A DNA stretch of 62,326 nucleotides from Gammaproteobacteria bacterium (GTDB lineage: Bacteria; Pseudomonadota; Gammaproteobacteria; Pseudomonadales; Azotimanducaceae). The stretch covers positions 1-62,326 of the forward strand of contig VXYL01000019.1 of the NCBI GenBank assembly GCA_009846005.1, given 5' to 3'. The stretch's first letter is position 1. Every line of letters begins with the position of its first letter. The notes below the pieces were generated by a model. The model was not told the DNA's origin, made no database searches, and saw only the letters and a program-made list of their open reading frames with translations. Positions 27,574 to 35,974 of this stretch are shown here, one piece after another. The position numbers and the translations under genes were made by a program.

Positions 27574-28590
27574 TCAGGAATGAGAACCGCGCAGCCGGCG
27601 CAGAAACTCGTCGAGGTCAGCGATTTCTAATGCTGCCTGGACGACCGCGTCGTGCGGCAGCGCGGCAATTCGGTCGGCGTTTTCCGCCAACTGCGAGCCG
27701 ACCGGGATGCCCCGTGCCCGCAGCAGGTCCTCGAGCATGGACACCCGCTCGGCGAGCCGGCCTTCGGCAAGGCCCTCCTCGATGCCTCGCGTTCTGCCCT
27801 CGCGCCATCCGGCAAGTCGGCTCAGGCGGCGTTCGGCACCGAGGAACGGGTCGTTCTCCGGTCCGGTGCCCGCGCGCCGGCCCAGAATCCGACCGACCCG
27901 TCGCGCGGCGCGTACTGTGCGCTCGGTCGCGAACGGACTGTTCACGGCCGCGTGGATCTCCTGCGCGGACAACGTGGGGAATGCCACGCTCTCGGCCTGC
28001 TCCCGGAAACATCCATCCTGGGCATGCAGGACGTAGATGGTCAGGCCTGATCGCTTACGCTTGCTCGCCATGTGCGCCTCGGGCACTTCGACCCACAGTT
28101 CCGGGACTCCCCACGAGGCGTAGACATCCAACTTGCGGTTGCGGATGTCCGTGGTCAGGTCCACCTCGAAGACCACGTCCGGGAGAGGATGGACGCCGAT
28201 CACGAAGACATCGGGCAGGGACTCCGGGCCATCGAGGTAGATCAGATCGTCCGCCTCCGCCGCGCGCACCCGGGTACCGTCGGCGTCCCGCTCTTGGAGA
28301 TCCGCCGTCCCGAACATCGCGATGGGCGTGCCCCGCATCTTCGCGATGTCCCCGATAAGCTCGACTAGGCGGCTGCGCGGCTGCTCGTGCTTCGGGCTTA
28401 CGTCGCGCAGTTCCCAGCCAACCCCGGCTTCCCAGTACTCGTACCGGCCGTCGTAGTCGGCCATTTCGGCGGCGGGCAACGGGAACGGCCGGCAACCGCT
28501 CAAGGTGAACGTACTCGCGAGCTTGGGCCGGTCCGCCGGTCGCATCGCCCGGGATGTCGAACGAGGCGCGGGTGCTTGCAGGGCCTTCAT
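27574..28590 (-). CDS. Uma2-family (DUF820) restriction-endonuclease-fold protein
   Basis: 338 aa from the ATG at 28590; an in-frame start 105 bp upstream is less likely. The core has PD-(D/E)XK features: LPDVVFEVDLTTDIRNRKLDVYASWGVPELW matches the Uma2 pattern, with Asp, Glu and Lys-equivalent positions. A C-terminal helical region rich in Arg and Glu follows (REGRTRGIEEGLAEGRLAERV). The family is very common in cyanobacteria and its function is unknown. It is a single gene with no toxin-antitoxin-like partner. Confidence 0.72.
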   Translation of the reverse strand: MKALQAPAPRSTSRAMRPADRPKLASTFTLSGCRPFPLPAAEMADYDGRYEYWEAGVGWELRDVSPKHEQPRSRLVELIGDIAKMRGTPIAMFGTADLQERDADGTRVRAAEADDLIYLDGPESLPDVFVIGVHPLPDVVFEVDLTTDIRNRKLDVYASWGVPELWVEVPEAHMASKRKRSGLTIYVLHAQDGCFREQAESVAFPTLSAQEIHAAVNSPFATERTVRAARRVGRILGRRAGTGPENDPFLGAERRLSRLAGWREGRTRGIEEGLAEGRLAERVSMLEDLLRARGIPVGSQLAENADRIAALPHDAVVQAALEIADLDEFLRRLRGSHS

Positions 28591-28725
28591 CGGTCGGATG
28601 TGTTCCTCGCCGAACCTGCGGAAATCGTACGGCCGACACGATGAAGAGGCAAGGCTGTTTGCTGCAAAATAACTATAGAAACAGATCGTTAGCACACATC
28701 TGTGCGAGAGACGTGCCGGTGAGCC

Positions 28726-29769
28726 TCACTCGCCGCGCGTCATCCCGTCTGGCTCGCCGTGTTCCTCGATCCACACCTTCTCGAGATGCCGTGCGCCGCG
28801 TAGCGTATTGAACATCGCGTAGTTGCCCTCGTGGCAGGCGTATTCGTAGAGGCTCGTATCGGTTTTGGGCCACGGGTACTCCCCGGTGTAAGGCGTCACG
28901 TGGTCGGGGTCGTGTACGGTGAACTGGTAGAGAAGCCGGTTTGCATCGAGCGGCGAGAACCGCTCGACGACGCGCATCCCTTCCCTCGGCACGCCCGGGT
29001 CGGCCAAGAAGTTGGTGGTGTCGACCACCAACGTGTCGCCTTCCCACCAGCCGATGGAGTCGCCCGACAGCGACCGCATGTCCTCGGCCAGATGCTCGGA
29101 GTTCAGACGGATGACGCGCGCCCAGTGCATCCACTCGATCAGGATCATCACGTGGTCTTCGGTCTGCACGATCGTCTTCAGGTTGTTGTAGACAATGGGT
29201 CGTACCGGGACGGTGACGTAGTCGAGATAGAGACAACGGTCCACCAGGGGCTGGGTTTCCATGTTGTCGTAGGGCTGCTCGCCGGTCGCCAGCCACCACG
29301 CCGTGCCATCGTTCTTGAACCAGCCCCGTTGCTTCAAGGTCGCCCGTCTCGCCTTGCCTGCCTCGGAGAGGCCGGGAATCCGCCCGTTCGGTGGATCGAC
29401 GATGATCGAGTTGCGGTACCTGCCGTCGATCTTGAACATCGTCGTTCCCGGATCCAGCCAATAGAATTCGTAGGCACCGACGTCCGCGCCCTTCGGCGGC
29501 GGTCCGCGGTCGGGATCCTTCGGCGCCCGATCCGCTTCGGCCCACTTGGCCTGGCCCTCCTCCCTCGCTGCCGCGTCGGCCGGGTCGAGGTATGGGTTCT
29601 CCCCGTGTTTCGGATCCCGCGTATACGGCGTCAACGTGGCGATGTCGTAGCTTCCCGAGAAATCCGGTTTCCCCGACACGGTACGCGGAAAGTCCTCGGG
29701 CCCGGCCACCGCCAGCCCCGCGCAAACGGTCGCGACAAGACCGAATCCGATGGTTGCGAGTTTGCTCAT
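28726..29769 (-). CDS. secreted protein of unknown function, GDTLVV-motif family (paralogue 1)
   Basis: 347 aa from the ATG at 29769, which gives a clean signal peptide (MSKLATIGFGLVATVCAGLAVAG); a longer start would hide it. It resembles the protein at 57186-58304 over its whole length: GKPDFSGSYDIATLTPY near the N-terminus, SIIVDPPNGRIPGL, HVMILIEWMHWARVIRLN, GDSIGWWEGDTLVVDTTNF and YEYACHEGNYAMFN at the end. Function is unknown and location is probably periplasmic. It stands alone here, whereas its paralogues are clustered at 56-60 kb. Confidence 0.78.
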   Translation of the reverse strand: MSKLATIGFGLVATVCAGLAVAGPEDFPRTVSGKPDFSGSYDIATLTPYTRDPKHGENPYLDPADAAAREEGQAKWAEADRAPKDPDRGPPPKGADVGAYEFYWLDPGTTMFKIDGRYRNSIIVDPPNGRIPGLSEAGKARRATLKQRGWFKNDGTAWWLATGEQPYDNMETQPLVDRCLYLDYVTVPVRPIVYNNLKTIVQTEDHVMILIEWMHWARVIRLNSEHLAEDMRSLSGDSIGWWEGDTLVVDTTNFLADPGVPREGMRVVERFSPLDANRLLYQFTVHDPDHVTPYTGEYPWPKTDTSLYEYACHEGNYAMFNTLRGARHLEKVWIEEHGEPDGMTRGE

Positions 29770-30173
29770 GGTGCCCCCGTTCGTTGGACCCATTCCCCGC
29801 TCTACCGCCGATGGCGCGGGTGGCCCAAAGTCTATCAGGCGACCGTCACCCTGGTACCACCGAACTGGCGTGCGGGATGGCTTCACGTCCCGATGCGAAG
29901 GGAGGCTGGACCAGCGCTTCCTGGACGAAGTGCCGGTCGTCATGTCCATCGCCGCCGGCGAAGAGTACTGGGGGTGGGCCGAGCAGGGCTTCGAGGCGTA
30001 TCAGCTCATGGGAATCGCCGACCGGCTGGCCGCTCACATAACTCGAAACGCCGTCGTTCGAGGAGTGGCGTTGGTAGTGGAGTCATTGCTACGCGAGTCG
30101 GTCTTTCACTGAGATCGCATGGCCTGTAAATGGGATCCGATTTCTGTCGGCGGCGGTACGTGAATGGCGTTTT
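29770..30173. other. 404-bp gap without a confident gene
   Basis: It holds the leader of the secreted-protein gene and one weak plus-strand frame, 29942-30112. That frame encodes 56 residues starting MSIAAGEEYWGWAEQGFEAY and ending in VVESLLRESVFH. The composition is protein-like, but there is no ribosome-binding site and I know no family. It could be a remnant of a lost gene. Confidence 0.4.
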
Positions 30174-30264
30174 TGGTGCCCGGGGCCGGGGTCGAACCGG
30201 CACGGAGCTTTTTTGCTCCGAGGGATTTTAAGTCCCTTGTGTCTACCAATTTCACCACCCGGGC
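30174..30264 (-). tRNA. tRNA-Leu (TAA)
   Basis: Reading the minus strand, the acceptor GCCCGGG pairs with CCCGGGC, the discriminator is A and CCA is encoded. The anticodon loop ACTTAAAAT contains TAA on a GGGA/TCCC stem. The long variable arm (GGAGC/GCTCC) and the T-arm with GTTCGACCC fit a class II leucine tRNA. It is divergent from the next tRNA. Confidence 0.95.
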
Positions 30265-30304
30265 AGAGCCGGTAGGATAGCGCGCCCGGCGCGTTGCTGC
30301 GTTG

Positions 30305-30333
30305 TTGCCCGTCAAGGGACGGACGCCTATGCT
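30305..30333 (+). promoter_or_regulatory. sigma70 promoter of tRNA-Leu (TAG)
   Basis: TTGCCC (30305-30310) and TATGCT (30328-30333) have an ideal 17-bp spacer, and the box ends 11 bp before the mature tRNA 5' end. The 80-bp gap must also hold the promoter of the divergent tRNA. Confidence 0.6.
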
Positions 30334-30344
30334 TCGCGTCCACC

Positions 30345-30430
30345 GCCTAGGTGCCGGAACTGGTAGACGGGCTGGATTTAGGTTCCAGTGTCCTCGTGGC
30401 GTGGGGGTTCGACTCCCCCCCTAGGCACCA
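30345..30430 (+). tRNA. tRNA-Leu (TAG)
   Basis: The acceptor GCCTAGG pairs with CCTAGGC, the discriminator is A and CCA is encoded at 30428-30430. The anticodon stem-loop CTGGA-TTTAGGT-TCCAG gives TAG. It has a class II variable arm and a T-arm GGGGGTTCGACTCCCCC. It lies 81 bp from the divergent tRNA-Leu (TAA). Confidence 0.95.
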
Positions 30431-30445
30431 ATCGGCGTATGTCGG

Positions 30446-30757
30446 CTACTCCACCCCCACCGAAAACGAATATAGGGTGGCGTCCTGTAACGCGAGTTCG
30501 AGCCGGGGTGTGTTCAGTCTGGAGGCGTCCTGAGCACTGTCGTCGAGCCACTGCACATCGGCATCCGATACCGAGGTGGTGAGCGGCTCGCTTTTGGCCA
30601 GCACCTGCTCGCCGGGAGGGCTTGTCCCCCCGAATAGAGGATTCCCGTCGTGCTTCTCGACCGTCCCGAGGGCGAGTTCCGCGTTCTGGACGCCTTCCAC
30701 GATTCGGGAATCAAGCAGGGGATACCGCTGCCATCTCGGCTTCTCGGGGAGAGTCAC
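30446..30757 (-). pseudogene. internally deleted glycosidase-like gene remnant
   Basis: A 103-residue frame. The first 43 residues (EKPRWQRYPLLDSRIVEG, then ALGTVEKHDGNPLF) look like the N-terminus of a roughly 490-aa GH32/GH43-like protein. The last 50 (EQVLAKSEPLTT, then LELALQDATLYSFSV) look like the extreme C-terminus of the same type of protein. The catalytic middle is absent and the junction is in frame. It begins 16 bp from a tRNA-Leu 3' end. Assignment is from remembered family features, so a database search should confirm it. Confidence 0.45.
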
Positions 30758-30785
30758 AGCGAAAGCCGGGTAGTGGCTGGAATGT

Positions 30786-31583
30786 CTACCAGCTGTTGCG
30801 CAATTCGCGAAGTCGGAGGAATACGTCCTCGTCGGTGGGATTGACGGGCATGTCCGGGAACTCGTCGCGCAGCTTGGCTATCAGGGTGGGGCTTGAGAGG
30901 CGGAAGAACGTGTTGAACTCCTTCTCCTGCGCGAGCGTAGTGACCATGGCGCTCCCCGGATCATGGGTGCCTTCCAGCTCCACTAGAAGGTCCGAGGCGG
31001 CCGCGTTGTCGGGTTCCCGGTCCAGCGTGAAGGCGAGGTTGTTGGTGATGTAGTCGTGCCCGGGATAGACGAGCGTGTCGCCTGCGAGCTCGTCGAGTTG
31101 CTTAGCGAAGGTCTCGTAGAGTTCCTTGGGGTGGCCACCGCCGTGGCAGTTGCCGGCACCGGCGTTGAACAGCGTGTCGCCGCTGAACAGCGCCGGCTGG
31201 TCGGTCTTCGACAGCAGGCAGATGTGACTCATCGTGTGGCCCGGGGTGTCGAGGGCCAGCAACTCGACGGAGCGGCCCACCCTCACCGTGTCGCCCGCGG
31301 ACAGGCCGACATCGATGCCGTCGATGCGGGGTCCGGCGTTGTGGTGGGCGAGCAGCTGCGCCCCCGTCGCTTCGATTACCGGGCCGTTGCCGCCGGTGTG
31401 GTCGCCGTGTTCGTGGGTGTTCAGAACCTGGGTGATTTCCCAGCCCTTGGATTTCGCGGCATCTAGGCACTTGCGGTAGTCGAGGGGGTCGATCGCCAGC
31501 GCTTCGCCGGTCTCGGAGCAGGCGATGAGATAGTTGAAGTTGCGGTAGGCGTTGCCGGTCCAGATTTGCTCCACGAGCATCAT
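30786..31583 (-). CDS. metallo-beta-lactamase-fold hydrolase, hydroxyacylglutathione hydrolase-like
   Basis: 265 aa from the ATG at 31583 (MMLVEQIWTG is the usual start). It has the metal-binding motif THEHGDHTGG, a second-site histidine in DTPGHTMSHI, the aspartate in LFSGDTLFNAGAG and the last histidine in YPGHDYI. These are the glyoxalase II ligands. It probably hydrolyses a glutathione or other thioester. The C-terminal substrate-binding region (FNTFFRLSSPTLIAKL) also fits glyoxalase II. It is a single gene. Confidence 0.85.
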   Translation of the reverse strand: MMLVEQIWTGNAYRNFNYLIACSETGEALAIDPLDYRKCLDAAKSKGWEITQVLNTHEHGDHTGGNGPVIEATGAQLLAHHNAGPRIDGIDVGLSAGDTVRVGRSVELLALDTPGHTMSHICLLSKTDQPALFSGDTLFNAGAGNCHGGGHPKELYETFAKQLDELAGDTLVYPGHDYITNNLAFTLDREPDNAAASDLLVELEGTHDPGSAMVTTLAQEKEFNTFFRLSSPTLIAKLRDEFPDMPVNPTDEDVFLRLRELRNSW

Positions 31584-31752
31584 GTTCTCGATCCAACTTG
31601 TCTGATGACGCATGCGTCGCCCGGCAACCATTCCTCGGTCGCCGCGCGTCTCGGCAGGAGCGTATCACGGCTGTGAATCTACGAGGGTATTGCAGGGAGG
31701 AACGTGGTCCGACCCTTGACGTACACACCTACTTCGTTGAACGGGTTCGACC

Positions 31753-32454
31753 ATGACAGTAGGCGCTCCGTATCATTGGAGAATGGCGCCGACACATCGA
31801 TTCGGTTTTCTGGACGGCATCGAACCGTTCGAGCTCCCCTTCGCCGAACCGAGGGTGGGGCTGGTCTGTGGTCGTGTCCACGACCACTCCGAGGGGCTGT
31901 TGCGCGGGGAACTGCCTGGGGTGGCGCGTATGGGCGATGTTCGTCGCCGCGAGTACTCCTCCGGCCGGCGCGTGGCCCGGCACGCGCTAGAAGTGCTAGA
32001 CATCCGCGGTGTGGCCGTGACCGCTCGTGGCCGGTTGCCGGTTTGGCCGGTTGGCATCGTCGGCTCGATTACGCACAGCCGTGTCCTGGCCTTGGCCATG
32101 GTAGGTCGTCGAATGGACATCGCCGGCATCGGCGTCGATCTGGAGTTGGAAAGGCGGGTGACCGGCCAATTGGCGCGGCGCGTGTTGCTTCCGCGCGAAC
32201 GGGAACGGGTGGTCGAGAAGGACTGGGCTACGATGCTGTTCGCGGCCAAGGAAGCCGTCTACAAGGCCGTGAACCCGCTAGTTGGCGAGTACCTCGCGTT
32301 CGCCGATGTCGAAATCTCCGCCAGGACCGACGGAACTTACGGCGCGGCGATGACCCGCCTGGGTGAGTCGAAGGCGGTCGTGGAAGGCGGTCGCGGTTGG
32401 TTCCAACGCGTCGATGGGCACTGGCTCTGTGTGTTCCTGGTGCCGAACCATTGA
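31753..32454 (+). CDS. 4'-phosphopantetheinyl transferase, EntD/Sfp type
   Basis: 233 aa from the ATG at 31753; the ATG at 31783 is an alternative. It shows the EntD-type motifs WPVGIVGSITHS, the magnesium site GIGVDLELE and the catalytic FAAKEAVYKA. It loads the phosphopantetheine arm of CoA onto a carrier protein. No polyketide or peptide synthetase is in the window, so the target is elsewhere. It is followed by the convergent acyl-CoA ligase. Confidence 0.9.
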   Translation: MTVGAPYHWRMAPTHRFGFLDGIEPFELPFAEPRVGLVCGRVHDHSEGLLRGELPGVARMGDVRRREYSSGRRVARHALEVLDIRGVAVTARGRLPVWPVGIVGSITHSRVLALAMVGRRMDIAGIGVDLELERRVTGQLARRVLLPRERERVVEKDWATMLFAAKEAVYKAVNPLVGEYLAFADVEISARTDGTYGAAMTRLGESKAVVEGGRGWFQRVDGHWLCVFLVPNH

Positions 32455-32480
32455 GGTCGGCGAGGAGGCGCGATGCCTTG

Positions 32481-34253
32481 TCATGCTTGCGCCGACGCCA
32501 GCAGTGCGATCGCCTCCTCGCGCAACCCCCGCTTGAAGATCTTCTCCGACGCGATGCGCGGCAGGCGTTCCGAGCGCAGCCAGACATGGTCGGGAACCTT
32601 GAACCGGGCAAGGTGCTCGGCAGCGAAGCTCTGGACCTCGTCGACGGTCAATGCCATGCCCGGGCGGACGACGACGACCGTGGCCACGGTCTCGCCCAAC
32701 CGTTCGTCGGGTACGCCGAATACGGCCGCTTCCAGGATCGAGGGGTGTTCGTAGAGCACGGCCTCCACTTCCTGGCAGCCGATGTTCTCGCCGCCCCGGA
32801 GCACCATGTCCTTTTCGCGGTCGGTGATGAATACGTAACCCTCCTCGTCCAAGTGCCCGATGTCGCCGGTGTGCACCCAGCCGTCGGTCAGGGACTCGGC
32901 GGTGGCGTCGGGCTTGTTCCAGTATTCCGTGAAGTTCTGCACGCCCCAGATCCACAACTCGCCGGTCTCCAGCGGCGCCGCGTCGGTGCCGTCGTCCTTC
33001 ACGGCCTTGACCTTGACGATGGGGGGCACCGCCCGCCCGCAACTGCGCGGCCGCTGAAGGAACGCGGGACCGCCTATGGTGGTGGCGAGGCCTTGGGTTT
33101 CGGTCATGCCCCAGCCCGTGCCCGGCGCACCTTTGGCGATGGTCTTGTCGATCTGGCGGGCATGCTCGGGCGCCATGGGCGCGCCGCCGCCCCCGGCGCT
33201 TTTCAAACTCGATAGGTCGTAGCTCCCCCGGTTCGGTGCCTGCACCAGTTCCCAGGCCATGGTGGGGACGCCGTTGAACTCGGTGATGCGTTCGTCCTGG
33301 ATGATCCGGAGCGCCTCCTCGACATCCCACTTGTACATGCCGACGACCTTGCGGCCATGACGGAACGACATCAGCGTTTGAACCACGAGACCGGTGACGT
33401 GAAACAACGGCACCGTGAGGATGATGGACGGCGGGTTTTGGGGGGGCGGCGCGGCGCGGCCGACGGCGGCGCCCATCTGCGGGTTGAGCGCCATGGCGAT
33501 GGCGCCGCCGCACTCCCAGCCCATGAGGGCGTTGGTGATCGCGCGGTGGGTCGACAGCACCCCCTTCGGGTGCGCGGTGGAGCCGGATGTATAGAGGATG
33601 GTGGCGTTGTCTTCCGGTGCGATCTCGGGTTGAGGCATCTCGGTAGCGGCGTCGTGGATGAACTCCTCCCAGGTCGTTAGCCCTTCGTGCCGGTGCCGCA
33701 CGGTGACCAGGTCGATGTCCAGTTGCTCAAGGTGCGGCAACAGGCGCTCCGTGCGTTCGACATCCGTGAACAGGATCTTCAAGCCACTGTCCTCGATGCC
33801 GTAGACGAGTTCCTCCCCCGACCACCATGCGTTCATGGCCACGGCCACGGCGCCCATCGAGGTGATGGCCATGAAGGCCGCGATCCACTCGGGATAGTTG
33901 CGAAGTGCGATGCCCACCCGGTCGCCGGGCTCGATGCCGCGCGCCCGCAGGCGGTTGGCGCATTGGGCCGCGTGGTCCCACATGGCCTGGAAGGTGTAGC
34001 GCTCGTCCTGGTAGACGTAGAAGTCCTTCTGCGCGTGGCTCAGAGCACTCGCGTAGAGATCGCGCAGGTTGTTCGGGGCATTGGCGAAGACCGTGAAGGT
34101 GACGCCCCGAATGGTCTCGACACGCGTCTCGTGGGGCTTGCCCGACGCGGTGACCTCCGCGATGGCATTCGCCAGCTCGGGTCTCAAGGCAAACCCGGGA
34201 TCCCAGACGACCCCTGCCTGGTGCGGCGTGGACGCGTCTTGCGCTTCTGCCAC
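32481..34253 (-). CDS. AMP-dependent acyl-CoA synthetase/ligase
   Basis: 590 aa from a GTG at 34253 with GGAGGGCAATCA upstream. It has the ANL-superfamily motifs: P-loop ILYTSGSTAHPKG, GWGMTETQG, the HTGDIGHLDEEGY hinge region with ITDREKDMVLRGG, and the catalytic lysine in EKIFKR. It activates a carboxylic acid, probably a fatty or aromatic acid, as its CoA ester. It is divergent from the aldolase/enoyl-CoA hydratase pair, which may act on related compounds. Confidence 0.9.
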   Translation of the reverse strand: MAEAQDASTPHQAGVVWDPGFALRPELANAIAEVTASGKPHETRVETIRGVTFTVFANAPNNLRDLYASALSHAQKDFYVYQDERYTFQAMWDHAAQCANRLRARGIEPGDRVGIALRNYPEWIAAFMAITSMGAVAVAMNAWWSGEELVYGIEDSGLKILFTDVERTERLLPHLEQLDIDLVTVRHRHEGLTTWEEFIHDAATEMPQPEIAPEDNATILYTSGSTAHPKGVLSTHRAITNALMGWECGGAIAMALNPQMGAAVGRAAPPPQNPPSIILTVPLFHVTGLVVQTLMSFRHGRKVVGMYKWDVEEALRIIQDERITEFNGVPTMAWELVQAPNRGSYDLSSLKSAGGGGAPMAPEHARQIDKTIAKGAPGTGWGMTETQGLATTIGGPAFLQRPRSCGRAVPPIVKVKAVKDDGTDAAPLETGELWIWGVQNFTEYWNKPDATAESLTDGWVHTGDIGHLDEEGYVFITDREKDMVLRGGENIGCQEVEAVLYEHPSILEAAVFGVPDERLGETVATVVVVRPGMALTVDEVQSFAAEHLARFKVPDHVWLRSERLPRIASEKIFKRGLREEAIALLASAQA

Positions 34254-34366
34254 TGATTGCCCTCCGGTATGAGTGCTCCGGCGCACCGTCTCAAAGCCGC
34301 AGGATTCTATACAATCCCCCGGGTCAAACCACTTCCGGCGGGACGACGCGACTCTTAGGGAGGCGA

Positions 34367-35155
34367 ATGAGAGAAAACAAGGCACTGGCGAGGTGGCGTT
34401 CAGGGGGCTCGACGGTCGGCGGATGGCTTAGTATCGGCAACGCCTACACGGCGGAGACCATGGCGAGCCTGGGCTTCGACTGGCTGTGCGTGGACCTGCA
34501 GCACGGCATGTTGAGCTACGACGACCTCACGTACATGCTGCCGGCGATTTCGACGACCGACACGGTTCCGCTGGTACGTGTGCCGTGGAACGAACCCTAC
34601 GAGATCATGAAGGCACTGGACGCCGGGGCGTACGGGGTGATCGTGCCCATGGTCAACAACCGCGAGGAAGCCGCGCGGGCCGTCTCCGCTTGCCGCTACC
34701 CGCCTGACGGCCTGCGATCGTTCGGTCCAATTCGCGCCGCAATGTACGCCGGACGTGGTTATACCGGAGAAGCCAACAGCCAGATCGCGTGCATTGCGAT
34801 GGTGGAGACCGCCGAAGGCATCGACAACCTCGACGAGATCGCCTCGACGCCGGGACTCGATGCCATCTATATCGGTCCGGCGGATCTCGCCTTTGCGCTG
34901 GGCTTGAAGCCTGGCCAGGACGACAATCCCAAGCATGTGGAGACGGTCGACAAGATCCTTGCAGCATGCCGCGAACACGGCATTGCCGCCGGCATCCACA
35001 CCGGCAGCCTGACACGGACCCAGCAGTACCTCGAGCAGGGCTTCAACCTCGTGACGCTTGGGACCGATGGCGGCTTCCTCGCCCGAGCAGCGGCAACCGA
35101 CCTGGCGGCAGCCCGCAAGACGGCGGAAGCCCAGCGGGAAAACACCGGGTACTAA
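34367..35155 (+). CDS. HpcH/HpaI-family aldolase (class II pyruvate aldolase)
   Basis: 262 aa from the ATG at 34367. It has the TIM-barrel motifs FDWLCVDLQHGMLSYD, VRVPWN, GAYGVIVPMVNN, an ETAEGIDNLDEI metal-site region and IGPADLAFALG. Enzymes of this family split 2-oxo-3-deoxy acids such as 2-keto-3-deoxy-L-rhamnonate or 4-hydroxy-2-oxoheptanedioate into pyruvate and an aldehyde. The substrate cannot be assigned. It is 1 bp apart from the enoyl-CoA hydratase gene. Confidence 0.88.
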   Translation: MRENKALARWRSGGSTVGGWLSIGNAYTAETMASLGFDWLCVDLQHGMLSYDDLTYMLPAISTTDTVPLVRVPWNEPYEIMKALDAGAYGVIVPMVNNREEAARAVSACRYPPDGLRSFGPIRAAMYAGRGYTGEANSQIACIAMVETAEGIDNLDEIASTPGLDAIYIGPADLAFALGLKPGQDDNPKHVETVDKILAACREHGIAAGIHTGSLTRTQQYLEQGFNLVTLGTDGGFLARAAATDLAAARKTAEAQRENTGY

Positions 35156-35156
35156 G

Positions 35157-35957
35157 GTGGGCCAGTTCGAAACGATCCGCGTCGAGAAGGGCGACGACAT
35201 CGCCGTCATCACGCTGAATCGTCCGGAAAGACTAAACGCCTGGACCAACCAGATGAGCCGCGAACTGCACGCGGCGATCAGCGCCTTGAACGACGACCCG
35301 GATGTCGGTGCCATGGTCGTCACCGGCGCGGGTCGGGGCTTCTGCGCCGGTGCGGACATCAAGGACAACTTCAAAGCCAGGATGGATTCGTCTGGCAAGG
35401 AGGAACGCGGCGGCGGCGACTGGATCAGCCTGGTTCGATCGTCGAAGCCCCTGATTGCAGCCGTCAACGGTGCCTGCGTTGGCGTCGGCGCCACCATGAT
35501 CCTGCCGATGGACGTCATCGTCGCCTCGGAGGACGCCAAGTTCGGCATGTTCTTCGTCAAGATGGGCGTGACGCCGGAGCTGGCGAGTTCGCACTTCCTC
35601 GTGCAGCGTATCGGGCTTGGGCGGGCCAGCGAGATGTGTCTGACGGGTCGGCTCTACTCCGGAAAGGAGGCTTTCGACCTAGGCTTGGCGGATCGGTTGA
35701 CCACACCGGAAGACCTGCTTGGCGAGGCCACGGCCCTGGCCCGGGAAATGGCGGCCAACCCGGCGCCGCACCTGCGCTGGGTCAAGGACCTGCTAACGAA
35801 GAACGGGTCCGAGACCGATATTGCGCTCGTGCAGAGGCGCGAGGGTGAGGTGCTCGCCAAGGCGTACGTCTCCGCCGAGCACAAGGAGGCGGTGGACGCG
35901 TTTCTGAACAAACGCCCGGCGGTCTTCAGGCGGGGGCCACCGGAGTTGCCTGACTAG
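35157..35957 (+). CDS. enoyl-CoA hydratase/isomerase
   Basis: 266 aa from a GTG at 35157. It has the crotonase-fold oxyanion-hole motifs GRGFCAGADIKD and AVNGACVGVGATM and the catalytic-loop segment VTPELASSH. It hydrates or isomerises an enoyl-CoA. Its tight spacing with the aldolase upstream suggests one transcript; RmuC follows 17 bp later. Confidence 0.88.
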   Translation: MGQFETIRVEKGDDIAVITLNRPERLNAWTNQMSRELHAAISALNDDPDVGAMVVTGAGRGFCAGADIKDNFKARMDSSGKEERGGGDWISLVRSSKPLIAAVNGACVGVGATMILPMDVIVASEDAKFGMFFVKMGVTPELASSHFLVQRIGLGRASEMCLTGRLYSGKEAFDLGLADRLTTPEDLLGEATALAREMAANPAPHLRWVKDLLTKNGSETDIALVQRREGEVLAKAYVSAEHKEAVDAFLNKRPAVFRRGPPELPD

Positions 35958-35974
35958 CTCAAGAGGGAGACGCC

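Noticed and set aside
27552-28358. Plus-strand frame of 268 residues opposite the Uma2 gene
   Set aside because: It is Arg/Pro/Gly-rich, as expected for the shadow of a high-GC gene, and the minus-strand protein has clear family motifs.
34367-35155. The HpcH/HpaI aldolase as the KDPG aldolase of the alginate pathway
   Set aside because: It belongs to a different aldolase family from Eda, lies 5 kb away from the alginate locus and is paired with an enoyl-CoA hydratase.
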